From positions 1,116,001 through 1,180,000 of the forward strand of contig NHNY01000005.1 of NCBI GenBank assembly GCA_002786065.1: DNA of 64,000 bases, written 5' to 3'. The notes below the pieces were generated by a model. It worked only from the letters and a program-made list of their open reading frames with translations, was not told the origin of the DNA and searched no databases. Source of the stretch: Microcyclospora pomicola (lineage: Eukaryota > Ascomycota > Dothideomycetes > Capnodiales). Numbering within the stretch: position 1 is the first letter of the stretch; each line of letters opens with the position of its first letter. Positions 54,612-64,000 of the stretch are shown piece by piece. The translations under genes were made by a program, and so were the position numbers.

Positions 54612-55646
54612 ATGCAATCTCTTCGAAGTCTTGCTCGTGGCTTGCCACGCAGTGCGGCGCGCCTTTCCATAACCTCCACTTTTGCTCTCCGCAGCATTCG
54701 CCCTTCCACGTTCCAGCCGGCTCTTCGATCACAAATCTTCTCGCAACTGCCGCGAACATTCACGGCCAGCAGTCTCCGTCAGGACGCCATCGCCACCGAG
54801 CTCGCGGCAAAGCTGAACCAAGAAGTCCAGTATGAGGAAGGCGACAACGAATCCCCTGCAACTTCCAACTCCATCGTCAACGACTGGGTCGAGCGAAACG
54901 AGACGTGGACGGTTGAAGATGTTGCGGGCGAGCAGGACGTTTTTCTCACACGCAAATACGATGATGAGACCATCACCGTGAGCTTCAGCATCGCCGACTT
55001 CGATCAGATGGACGGCACTTCAGGGCTGGTCGATGAGGAACCAGATGAGACATTCGACGATGAGGAGCCGATCGAGTCGGCGCAGTCAGGTGGCGCCAAC
55101 AGCAAGGGTGCGATCAACGCGGGAAGGACCAGTGGAGGCAACATTGCCATGCAATCAGAGGACCGCGTCGCGCCTAGTGATCGAGCAGACGTCTATGAAG
55201 ACGGTGAGGGAGAAGACCAGCAAGCATTCCCCGCGAGCGTCAATGTGCTCATTCAGCGAGCCGCCAAGGTTCGTAGACAGTGTTCTCTTCACACCATTCA
55301 TGAAAGTACTAACGCAGGATTCTCAATTTAGGGTGCCCTCCGCGTTTCCTTGATTGCAGATGCTGGAGGATTCGTCATCCAGTCAGTCACCCACATCCCC
55401 GACAACAAGACCACACACGCCGCCACGGCCGCCGAGATCTTACGCTCCGCCACCATCGGCGAGTCACAGTACACCGGCCCACCATTCCAACAGCTGGATG
55501 AAGAGGTCCAAAACCTGCTCGAATCATACCTTGATGCGCGAGGCTTGAACAGCGATCTGGCCATCTTCATCCCGGAGTACATCGACGTCAAGGAGCAGAG
55601 AGAATACGTCGGCTGGTTGGGCAGGATCAAGGAGTTCGTGGAGTAA
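54612..55646 (+). CDS. MAM33: Mitochondrial acidic protein Mam33 (p32/gC1qR family)
   Basis: Acidic, trimeric matrix protein of the p32 family that supports mitochondrial ribosome assembly and respiration. Exons 54612-55268 and 55332-55646, intron 63 bp with a perfect TACTAAC branch, 323 residues. The N-terminal about 55 residues form an Arg/Ser-rich presequence (MQSLRSLARGLPRSAARL). Then AIATELAAKLNQEVQYEE, the strand VTVSF-like TITVSFSIADFD, acidic stretches, and in exon 2 QYTGPPFQQLDEEVQNLLESYLDARGL and KEQREYVGWLGRIKEFVE, all family signatures. The donor GTTCGT is slightly unusual. Confidence 0.93.
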
Positions 55647-56071
55647 GAAAGACGCCGGTGGTTTGTTGTAGGAGATCGATGGGGGTTTGTTCAAAAAGGA
55701 TTGTTTTAAATAATGTAAGATTCGATAGCGTTTATGGTGCATGAGCCCGCCTTTTTCCACTCAGCTTGTCTGTACGAGCCTCCATCCATACATCATGAAG
55801 AATTCGGTGATTACGAGCGGCACACACTATGAGAGAGATCCGAAAGTCCCAAAGAGGTGAGGCAGTTTGGTACAGATCTGGGGGAGAGGAGTGAAGGACT
55901 GTCCGGGGAAGTGATCACAGTGCTTTTTGATACCTATGCTGTTGTCCTCATTCGCTTGACGTCCGTTTACATTACGACTTCATCAGACATGAGCTCATCC
56001 CGTCATTTACACACCTCGCCTAAGCGTCAACCCACCTACTCCACCGAGCCCGCAACTCCCAATTGACCTTA
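55647..56071. other. Intergenic, convergent 3' region
   Basis: Between the stops of MAM33 and SKI3. Nothing recognisable. Confidence 0.45.
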
Positions 56072-59000
56072 CTACCCCAGAGCCTCCGTCATCCCTTGCC
56101 ATCCACTGACTTCCCACGGCGCGAGAGCAATAGCTCGTTGTGCATCGCCGATCGTGCCGCGACCCGCAAACGCCTTCGCAAGCTCAGCAGGTTGCACGGC
56201 ACCGACCGGCGGCACAGCTTTCTGCGCCGTCTTGAGCACCATTGCAGCGGCATAGGCGTTGCCGCCGTCCGCCAGATCAGCGAGTACCGACCACGGCTGC
56301 GGGTGATCCGGGTTCAGCAGTATGGCTGCCTGTGCTTGACTCAACGCTGGATCTTCGGACGTATCAGCTGATGGGGAAAGCGCTGCGAACGCCATGAGCA
56401 CGGTTTCGATCTCGGTCTGTTCGGCGACGTCGAGATCGTCGCGGGTGCGGAGCGTGGCCAGATCGTCTTGCACTGCAAGCATGGTCTCGGTATCGTCGTC
56501 CAGAGCGGCGATGGCGCCGAGGAGCGTCACGCTGCCCACGTGCTCGGGGTGTTTCTCGACCCCGTCGAAGATCTGCTCACGCGCGACGCTCTTCTCCTCG
56601 CTTCCGCCGTGGGTGCAGAGGACTTTGACTAGTAGACAGACCACGTCAGGATTATTGTCACTCTCCTCCAGTGCCGCGCGAAACATGTCGATCGCCTCGC
56701 TGGCCTTTCCTAAGCGGTAGAAGGCAAGACCGGCAGTTAAGTGAGCAGATAGACGTAGTTTGCGACGGGCTACGAGCTCAAGACCACTGCTGTCGGCGTC
56801 GGAAGATAGGTCGAGACTGGTTTCTGCGTTTTCGGCCGCTGCTTCAAAGTCATGTGAGGCGAGCAGGTTTCTCGCAAGATCACATTTGGCATGCGCATAG
56901 CGAGCGAGAGCCTCCAAAGTCTCCGAGGCCTCATAATCAGCTTCTGCAGACGCGCAAAGCTCCTTCAGCGCTTCTGTAGCTGCAGGAGTGTCGCCTACGC
57001 GCTCGGCGAAAAGAGCCGCCAAGTGGCGGTACGGCAGATCTTGTGGCACCTGGCTCGACAGCTGGCCCAGTGCATAGATGGGCTGGATCAGCTTGGTGGG
57101 ATCGGTAGATGTAGTGGCATTATCAAGCAGTTCATCGAAACTAGAAAGGGAATATTGGCGTTTCGTGATTGTGGAGGACGAGTCAGAAATCTCAAAAGCG
57201 TGCGTGAAGTGATTGAGTGCCTCGGTAGTATTTCCCTGGAGCAATGCAAGCAAACCTTCACCAACCCATGCGTGAGCGTACTCTGGGTCTGTCGATTGTG
57301 CTCGTCCAAAAGCCTGGTGCGCCAGCTCGTAGTCATTCTGCAAGAGATATAGTACGCCAAGGTTGGCCCATACTTTTGCGTTCAGCTCGTTGAGATGCAG
57401 TGATCGGACGAAGGCATGCTGCGCGACTTTGGGATTCACAGTCGTTGTGACGACACCCAACGCATTCCAGAACTCTGCGTTGCCAGCTTCTAATTCGATC
57501 GCTTGCTTGAAAGCACGGATTGAGGCCTTGAGAAATTTCTTGCTCGATGTGGTCTTGCTACAGATGAACGCTCTTTGTTCAGCCCATCCGATATTGTACC
57601 AAGCCACAGCTTGAGCATGCACCTCATGAGATGCAGATGATAGTGCACGTTTGTAAGCCAGGATTCCAGCAATGATGGGTTGCATAAAGTCTGTTTGCGT
57701 CGGTTGTTCGTTGCTACGTCCTTCTGTGACACTTTCGCTTCTGATATGATCGACTTCAGATAGAGTGTCGTAGTGCTGAACGTCAGATTCGAGACCAATG
57801 AGTTCAGCGAGCTGATCCACAGGGAATGCGCTGATACTGGATTGCACCAGCGAGAAGATCAAGCATGCGTCTCCGACAGCTTTCCACATGTTAAAAGCCG
57901 ACGGCCGTTCCTTTGCTATTATGACAGCAATGCCAATGCCTTTGGTTGCACTGTCGACAGCCTGACCAAAGAGCCCAGTGTCGGCACATTTATGGGCTTT
58001 CTCGACATAAGTCTGAAGAAGAGAGACGAGCACCCCAAACTCCAAGGGTCTTGCTTTTAGCACTTCCTGCAGGCCACTGATGGCCTCATCATGATCTCCC
58101 AGCTCGCGGTGAACGTTTGCTAGCATATATCGTGCAAACCAGATTTCACCGTTCACCACCATTGGCGATCCCTCTGGAGGATTAAGGGCGAAGTGGAATG
58201 TCCGGAGAGCTGAGTTGTAGCGACCGGAGTTGTGATAGCTTTCTCCAAGACCAATGTATGATTGATAGTCGTCTGGGCTGATTCTTAGAGCTGCCAGGAA
58301 CGATACGATCGCAGATTGGTAGTCCTGCTTGTTCATCTGAACAACGCCCAAAGCGGAGTAAGGCCAACTGATCCCCTTTCTCTTAGAACCGGGAGGTGGC
58401 CTTGCCCGTCCTGAGTCAACGACACGCTTGGCAACGACTTCTACGATGTCCCAATCGCCTTGGTCAGCGAATGACTTTGCAAGACGTTCAGCGGCATCAG
58501 TCTCAGCTGAGGACAACTCGAATGCTTTCTGATAGCATTTGCGAGCACGCTTCTTGTCCTTCGCGTATTCGGAATAGTAATTACCAAGGCTCGTGTATGC
58601 TGGAGCGAAATTGACATTGGTCTTGATAGCAGCGAGGAACATGGCATACGCTCCACTGCGGTCTTTGCGAGCCGCCTTTGAAGGATCGGATTCCCAGGTA
58701 CAAACACCTATGCGATGCAGGACTTGAGCCCGCAGATCTCGAGCACGAGGATCGTCGACTTTCAATCTTGGGAGATAGTCTTCCAGCTCCTTACGCGCTT
58801 GAGCGTGATCTCCGCAAAGAGCACGACACCATGCTAGTTCCGTTCCCACGCGGATGTTGCCTTGGTCTTCTTGCAGTGCTCGTTCGAAGAAGTCGATTGC
58901 TGCTTGATAATCCTCGGTCTCCTCGAAAATGAGACCAAGTCCAATGAGTGCGGGCGTTGATTTTGGTTTCCGCTCCAGTATGTCTTCAAACAGCCTTCTT

Positions 59001-60274
59001 GCCTCGGGATGATTTTTGGGTGCCTGAAAGTGGACCAGTGCTGTTCCAAGAACACTATTCAGTGCATCCTTGGTACAATGCAAGCTCAATCCCAACTTTC
59101 GTGACTCCGTAGAAAGCGCTGCGAGACCATTGCGGGCTGTATCAACAGCCGTCTCATGCTCGTCCAGATGCAGGTAGTAGTCACTGACTAAACGGTGAGC
59201 TAATGGGGATTGCTCCACTGCCGAGAGCCCATCAGACATGAGTAGCAAACGATCCTCGGATTGAAAGTCTCTGGCGAATGGAGATTTCTCGTCTTCCGCT
59301 TGATCTTTCGGTATGGACGGGAAAGGCGAAAGTTCGCTCGTTAACCAACCGAGCAGAACTTTGGCAAGCCCAGAGTCACCAAAGAGAACCACGTATTCTC
59401 TAAGGATATTCGCGTCCAGGTCGCGAAGATCCTCGGAATCACGAGACTCAAGCACAAGGTCCCAGGCGAGCTTGAATGCATGCTTGATGATAACCATGCC
59501 CTCCGCGAGATCCAAAACCTGGTTCAATTTCGGCCCCTTTTCTTCGACAGGAAGGACGCTTAGGAACTCATATGCACGTTCGAGCAATTTTTCCTCGTAT
59601 TGGCGTCTGATGTCGTCGTCGTTGGCCCAATTGATGATCTCTCGATACAAGTCCTCAAGATCGCTGCTAGCCATGACTTCGCGCTTGACATCAATTGTGA
59701 CCTGTCCAACTCGGGCACCAATGCGAGTACGACGCTGCGCAATCTCACTTTTGATATGCTGTGATTCTTCGCTTTCCGTCATTTCAGCTAACCTGACATA
59801 AGTGTGTGAAGGATGGGGTATTCTGCCCTCCAGACACTCGTAGATCGAAGTACCAGGGAGCATAACTCTGAGAGCACGTTTGTGCTGTTCCGAGGAACCT
59901 CTTTGCTTGACGAGCTGAACCATCTTATCGATCGTTGTCTGACATCGATGCTTGTCCTCCGCGTCGGCATAAATTCGAGCCAACGTCACCGCCGCTTCGC
60001 GGTATTCGTCGATCTTCTTAGCACCTTGGCCTTCATACAACAAGCAAAGACCTTGCCATGCTTGACTGTCCTCTGGCTTAGACTCCGCCGCAGAGCGGTA
60101 TGACTTTTCAGCATCGTCGAGTTTGCCTTGCTTCTCATATGCTCGTCCAAGGAATAGGAAAGCGAAGTGACTGGTTGAGTCTGCAGCAAGTGCATTTTTG
60201 GCTTCAGTCACAGCTTTCTCCCAGTCCTGTGCATCTAATGCTGCCTTGGCGGCTTTCAAGCTTGCTTTCGACAT
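56072..60274 (-). CDS. SKI3: Superkiller protein 3 (Ski complex TPR scaffold)
   Basis: Ski3 is the large TPR scaffold of the Ski2-Ski3-Ski8 complex that feeds mRNA to the cytosolic exosome for 3'-5' decay. Single exon, 1400 residues, no intron. The start is MSKASLKAAKAALDAQDWEKAV at 60274; the frame extends 18 codons upstream without an ATG. TPR units run through almost the whole chain (for example HFAFLFLGRAYEKQGKLDDAEKSYRSAAESKPEDSQAW, PDDYQSYIGLGESYHNSGRYNSAL, AEFWNALGV, KVWANLGVLYLLQNDYELAHQAFGRAQSTDPEYAHAWVGEGLL). The combination of size and N- and C-terminal repeat arms fits Ski3. It shares a 327-bp divergent promoter with the HAUS1-like gene. Confidence 0.9.
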   Translation of the reverse strand: MSKASLKAAKAALDAQDWEKAVTEAKNALAADSTSHFAFLFLGRAYEKQGKLDDAEKSYRSAAESKPEDSQAWQGLCLLYEGQGAKKIDEYREAAVTLARIYADAEDKHRCQTTIDKMVQLVKQRGSSEQHKRALRVMLPGTSIYECLEGRIPHPSHTYVRLAEMTESEESQHIKSEIAQRRTRIGARVGQVTIDVKREVMASSDLEDLYREIINWANDDDIRRQYEEKLLERAYEFLSVLPVEEKGPKLNQVLDLAEGMVIIKHAFKLAWDLVLESRDSEDLRDLDANILREYVVLFGDSGLAKVLLGWLTSELSPFPSIPKDQAEDEKSPFARDFQSEDRLLLMSDGLSAVEQSPLAHRLVSDYYLHLDEHETAVDTARNGLAALSTESRKLGLSLHCTKDALNSVLGTALVHFQAPKNHPEARRLFEDILERKPKSTPALIGLGLIFEETEDYQAAIDFFERALQEDQGNIRVGTELAWCRALCGDHAQARKELEDYLPRLKVDDPRARDLRAQVLHRIGVCTWESDPSKAARKDRSGAYAMFLAAIKTNVNFAPAYTSLGNYYSEYAKDKKRARKCYQKAFELSSAETDAAERLAKSFADQGDWDIVEVVAKRVVDSGRARPPPGSKRKGISWPYSALGVVQMNKQDYQSAIVSFLAALRISPDDYQSYIGLGESYHNSGRYNSALRTFHFALNPPEGSPMVVNGEIWFARYMLANVHRELGDHDEAISGLQEVLKARPLEFGVLVSLLQTYVEKAHKCADTGLFGQAVDSATKGIGIAVIIAKERPSAFNMWKAVGDACLIFSLVQSSISAFPVDQLAELIGLESDVQHYDTLSEVDHIRSESVTEGRSNEQPTQTDFMQPIIAGILAYKRALSSASHEVHAQAVAWYNIGWAEQRAFICSKTTSSKKFLKASIRAFKQAIELEAGNAEFWNALGVVTTTVNPKVAQHAFVRSLHLNELNAKVWANLGVLYLLQNDYELAHQAFGRAQSTDPEYAHAWVGEGLLALLQGNTTEALNHFTHAFEISDSSSTITKRQYSLSSFDELLDNATTSTDPTKLIQPIYALGQLSSQVPQDLPYRHLAALFAERVGDTPAATEALKELCASAEADYEASETLEALARYAHAKCDLARNLLASHDFEAAAENAETSLDLSSDADSSGLELVARRKLRLSAHLTAGLAFYRLGKASEAIDMFRAALEESDNNPDVVCLLVKVLCTHGGSEEKSVAREQIFDGVEKHPEHVGSVTLLGAIAALDDDTETMLAVQDDLATLRTRDDLDVAEQTEIETVLMAFAALSPSADTSEDPALSQAQAAILLNPDHPQPWSVLADLADGGNAYAAAMVLKTAQKAVPPVGAVQPAELAKAFAGRGTIGDAQRAIALAPWEVSGWQGMTEALG

Positions 60275-60601
60275 GGTAACACAGACACGGCCAGATGGAA
60301 AGGCCAAGCCATATGGTACGTTGCCCACTCACACCAACGTGTGCCGTCGGCTCAGCTTACAGATGCCTATCAGCTACCAGGCCTGGGATTATTCGAGTGT
60401 TTGCAAATTGCGAGTCGTGACGTTCAATATTCCATGGAGTACATGTCATTGGTGGCGCTAAATAGCATCCTCAATTTGTCTTTCTACAACTCTTGTCAAG
60501 TGCTGGAAGCTAGTCCACATTTGGCTTCGCTTGCTGCTTCCACGATCCCCCTTCCTTTCCTCACGTACTGTATGAATGTTTCTTGATGTTATCGATGCGT
60601 A
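60275..60601. other. Intergenic, divergent promoter region
   Basis: Compact region between the starts of SKI3 and the HAUS1-like gene. No element stands out. Confidence 0.45.
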
Positions 60602-61456
60602 ATGGACTCCAGCAATGAGTGGACTGCATCGGCACTCTTTTCGCCCTCAAAGGCACGCGTACAGCAAGCTCAAGCCAAAGACTGGGCTTCCGTCGATGCC
60701 TGGCTCGCTAGAAAATATGGACAGCAACTAGGGCCCTTCGAACGCAATGAGGAAACGCTGCACATTCTTCTAAAGCTCGCCACTCTCAATGACAGTGCTG
60801 ATGAGCAGCGTGGTCTGACCGAACGGGTCGAAAAGTCGGCCTTGCAAGCCATTGCGAAACGAGTGGCCAATGAAGACGGGACTTATTCAGCTGTGCTGAA
60901 ACACCTCAGCACGGAAGGGCAGAACAGCTTGGAAACTCTGGCCAATTCAGCTGTTCTACTGCAATCTACAGACCTTGTCATCATGTCTGCACGACTTTGC
61001 GAATTAACTTCGTCACATTTCGACGCTTACGAAGATTTCCGAAAACACGAGGCACAGCAGGAAGCCCTGAAGCGGGAGCATTCGAGGCTTATGGACGTTC
61101 TCAAGGACCTCAAGAGCGATGCGTTCCAAACCTCTGACTCCTTGCTCGAACAGACGAGCGAATTCTCCAGCAATGCCAAGCATCTCCGTGCCAAGATTGG
61201 CGAGTACGACGAGCGGCTAAGCAGTGCTCGGGCTCAAAACTCCGCCGCACCCAAGCTGGAGCAAGTCGTACAACGTATGTCAGACCTACAACAGCAGCGG
61301 AATCGACTGTCTCATCTCCACTCAACATTGTCTGCTTTCAAGAACTTACCACCGGATGCGAAAGGTGCACGGAGCAAGGTTGAGATTGCAAGAAATGAAC
61401 TTCGCCAACTCACTACGAAGCGGGACAACCTTTTCGAGGGGCTTGTTGATGACTGA
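60602..61456 (+). CDS. HAUS augmin-like complex subunit 1 (probable)
   Basis: Single exon, 284 residues, almost wholly helical and coiled coil. The N-terminal globular block (LFSPSKARVQQAQAKDWASVDAWLARKYGQQLGPFERNEETLHILLKLATLNDSADE) resembles HAUS1, a subunit of augmin that recruits gamma-tubulin to existing spindle microtubules. The remainder is three long heptad segments (HEAQQEALKREHSRLMDVLKDLKSDAF; LEQVVQRMSDLQQQRNRLSHLHSTLSAFKNLPP; KVEIARNELRQLTTKRDNLFEGLVDD). A generic coiled-coil protein cannot be excluded, since long coils are poor for family assignment. The head region is the main evidence. Confidence 0.65.
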   Translation: MDSSNEWTASALFSPSKARVQQAQAKDWASVDAWLARKYGQQLGPFERNEETLHILLKLATLNDSADEQRGLTERVEKSALQAIAKRVANEDGTYSAVLKHLSTEGQNSLETLANSAVLLQSTDLVIMSARLCELTSSHFDAYEDFRKHEAQQEALKREHSRLMDVLKDLKSDAFQTSDSLLEQTSEFSSNAKHLRAKIGEYDERLSSARAQNSAAPKLEQVVQRMSDLQQQRNRLSHLHSTLSAFKNLPPDAKGARSKVEIARNELRQLTTKRDNLFEGLVDD

Positions 61457-61479
61457 TGATTGACATGACTGTTTGCGGT

Positions 61480-62349
61480 TCAAAGCGAAGAAACAAAGCC
61501 CGAGATGAACTCGCCGACCATGTCACCAGCCTCGATACAGTGCCAATGACCGACCCCTTCGAGTACCTTGATCTCCTTCGCTGAGCTTCCGAGATGTTCT
61601 AGGATGTATTGGCAGCCCTCGAGAGGAGCTGACTTATCTTCGCTTCCCGCGAGGATTAAGACCGGCATCTTGAGAGTCTCAAACCCGCCAGCCGGTTCTG
61701 TCATGTTCACAATGGCTCGGCAGTGGGCAGCATATGCGTCTGGCTCCTGGTTCAACAACAACTCTCGAATCATGGCCCGCTGCAGAGGCGTGCTATTGCT
61801 TCCGGTAGCCGCATCCGGTACTGAGTTGGCTAGAGGCTCCATGCCATCTGAAGTCCGCGAGTTAGCTGTTTGTCAACGAGACCAGATACGACATCAGCGA
61901 AGCTTACCTTTAGAGACTGTTGCAATCCTCCCCTCGAAGACTTCCGCCTTGACGGACTTCGGATTCACCGGCCCAATCGCCACGACACCGACCACCCTTG
62001 CCGCAAACTTGCTTGCAGCCAGCAACACCATCGGTCCGCCCATCGAATGTCCCGCCAACACCGCTTTCTCGATCCCCAAATGATCCATCAAGCCAATCAC
62101 ATCATCAGCAAGCTCCTGCAACGAAACATCCTCGCCGCGCGACTTCGACCGCGCCGCGCCATAAAAGTCCAGCGCCACGCAGCGCAACTCTGGCACGTAC
62201 GGGATGACAGGGCCGTAGAAGTTCTGTGATGAGCCTAAGCCGTGCACCATGATCACGGGGGTTTTGTTCGCCCCTCGCGACCATTGCGCCGTCTTGGTGT
62301 CTGTGTAGTGGATCCGGTGGCCCGAAGGCTTGACTGTGGCGAACGGCAT
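61480..62349 (-). CDS. Alpha/beta hydrolase
   Basis: Exons 61908-62349 and 61480-61847, intron 60 bp, 269 residues. It has a complete alpha/beta-hydrolase set: oxyanion region HGLGSS, nucleophile elbow GHSMGG (Ser102), an acid in AGSEDKSAPL and the catalytic His in GVGHWHCIEA. The junction gives TVSK-DGMEPLANSV. It resembles enol-lactonase or esterase-type small hydrolases (BPHL/3-oxoadipate enol-lactonase-like); the substrate cannot be read from sequence and no pathway genes adjoin. The stop is only 23 bp from the HAUS1-like stop (convergent). Confidence 0.85.
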
Positions 62350-63067
62350 GATAGTTGGTAGCTTAGTCTCGAGTGTGAGAAGAATGTCTTGACCCGGAGG
62401 TATTGAAGTCGCTGTGAGTATGGCTGTGATAGCGATACTAGTGGGATCAATGCAGATGAGAGACTTGAGTCCCTAATATCTCACGAATGAACTTCGCTAG
62501 TTTTTTCCGGGATACAGCTACCTTGAAAGAGGCAAAGGATTATCATCTAATAAGCTGCTGAAGAAGTGATCCTGCGAACCTCGCGACACCGGAACCTACC
62601 CGGCTAAGATACCGGATACTGTACGAGTCGGCGGATCCTGCACGGCCTAAAAGTGACGCAATGCGATCGCCCTCGCTACGGCGGACATGGAACATGGAAC
62701 ATAGCGGTCGCGGCAAACAGGACGGTCTCAGACACTGAAGTCTATGTAACGTATGAAGTAATATGTCGTGAACGTGTGAGGATCCTGTTTGCACAACATC
62801 ACAAGCTGCTGCAGTGAGGCAAAAGAATGAGGAGATCTGCGCGAGAGGGTCGAATTCAAGGCGAACAAGTGGCCGGATCCGATATAGAAAGGGCATGAGG
62901 ATGATGGACCATCGCGACATGTATATCGCCGGAACAGAGCTGTATTTACGGGTAGACGTGTCACAGAAATGAGCAGAAGAAATACGTAAGATCGCTAAAA
63001 CTCAACCACGAAAGCCGTAACACATCATGCGCGTAGGAAGATGGCATTAGACAAACAATGCTGCGCA
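62350..63067. other. Intergenic
   Basis: Between the alpha/beta hydrolase start and the ATG22 stop. Nothing recognisable. Confidence 0.45.
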
Positions 63068-64000
63068 CTATGTCGCAGCCTGCGGGACACGAGCCTCAGT
63101 TGCTGAAGTCGATGGGCCCGGATCTCTGATGGCCATGTAGTCTTGCTCTAGGCTTAGAGCAGTATTTTGCGCGAGTGCAGCGCCTTCTCGCTTCCCCCGG
63201 TCAACGTCGACGAGAAGCATGAGCGGGATGGGGAGGCCGATGAGCACAGCGAGGAAGAAAAACGCCTATGCTCGGATCAGTAGGGTGTTCGTGCGTGTCA
63301 GTAGAGATCTTGAGATCTTGAGATCACTTACAGGCCGGATGTCTCCTGTGGCGTTCGTGATGGCACCGACTATCGCCGGACCGAAGATGCTGCTGCCTTT
63401 GTCGGTGATAGCATATAGGGCATAGAATGCGGCCTCGCTCCCGGGAGGGATCAACTCGCCGAACAGGCTTCGGCAATAACTCGCTAGTCCGCCCATGACG
63501 AGACCGTAGACGGCTCCAAGCGGGTACACCTCCCACTGCTGTTGCAGACCAAAGAACCCGTAGCGCTTGATTGCAGGGATATACCCCAGAAGCCCATACA
63601 GCGGGATCAGCTCGAACAAGCAGATGCAGATGAGAATGGTGTGGCTGGGCTTGAGATTTGCCATACGGCTGACTGTGGACCAAGTCAAGGCTCCAACGAT
63701 GCCGGAGATGGTTGTGATCACGTTGACGAGCGCCAGAGCAGACGGTTTCATGCCCAAGGTTGTCTTGGCGAAGAGAATGGCGGTGCCACTGACCGTTGCA
63801 ATGGCGTCTGAGATCATGAACCATGCCAGCAAAAAGATGATGATATCTCGGAGTTTCCGGGCACGAGCGATTGTCTGGCCCAAAGTCTTCCACGAATGTG
63901 TGATGTAGGCTAGGTATGTACGGGCGTCACTGTTACTTCGGCCTATGTTGAGAGGAGGGCCTGGCCGTGGTCGGAGCCAGAATGCTGCGGGAATGGTGAA
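63068..64000 (-). CDS. ATG22: Autophagy-related protein 22 (vacuolar effluxer), 5' end cut by window edge
   Basis: MFS-type vacuolar membrane protein that exports amino acids released by autophagy. The visible part is exons 63332-64000 (frame open at the edge) and 63068-63265, intron 66 bp (GTAAGT...GCATAG), 288 residues. Family motifs: [60 protein letters not shown], and [58 protein letters not shown]. The second exon adds the last membrane helix ([24 protein letters not shown]) and a polar tail. The start codon is beyond position 64000. Confidence 0.92.

Noticed and set aside
1-64000. Transposons, viral remnants, CRISPR arrays, biosynthetic cluster
   Set aside because: No transposase, reverse transcriptase, capsid, long terminal repeats, spaced repeats or backbone synthase were seen.

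Overview
The window is a gene-dense stretch of a filamentous ascomycete (Pezizomycotina) nuclear chromosome, most likely a dothideomycete. The reasons are short spliceosomal introns (mostly 46-93 bp, GT-AG, with CTGAC/CTAAC-type branch sites), intergenic gaps of a few hundred bases to 2 kb, genes packed on both strands, and fungal hallmark families (Fig1, Atg22, Ski3, metacaspase with a PQ-rich head, 2EXR/F-box-like and CorA-like proteins). Species cannot be fixed from the sequence alone. I found no transposon, CRISPR array, rRNA or convincing tRNA. Both edges cut a gene: POM152 on the left and ATG22 on the right.

Layout. 1-8.5 kb: POM152 nucleoporin, a small 2EXR/F-box-like protein, Fig1 mating/Ca2+ protein, and UNC-50/Gmh1, whose coding frame closes only through a 4-nt microexon. 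8.8-14.8 kb: a very long mitochondrial IF-2 with two CCHC zinc knuckles, then a Cbp6/UQCC2-like small protein. 16.4-30.2 kb: Ubp8-type deubiquitinase, complex I 40-kDa subunit, proteasome Rpn9, Mog1, a SprT/GCNA-like protease, eIF3k, histone chaperone Asf1 and an acyltransferase-3 membrane protein. 30.7-43.7 kb: Lgl/Sro7, PP28/PDAP1-like, a probable tiny membrane protein, an HNH-motif protein, a metacaspase, Rmi1 and Vps51. 45.0-52.0 kb: the most unusual locus, a 1742-residue protein combining a ubiquitin-interacting motif, zinc fingers, a GBP-like P-loop GTPase, a RING-like domain, a patatin phospholipase and a C-terminal SH3. It converges at an 18-bp gap on a CorA-like membrane protein. 52.7-64 kb: citrate carrier Ctp1, Mam33, Ski3, a HAUS1-like protein, an alpha/beta hydrolase and Atg22.

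Most genes are unrelated housekeeping functions (nuclear pore, chromatin, proteasome, translation, mitochondria, trafficking, autophagy), as usual for a fungal chromosome. There is no operon or biosynthetic cluster. Exon structures were built by joining frames at consensus splice sites and checking that summed exon lengths are multiples of three and that conserved motifs are restored across junctions.
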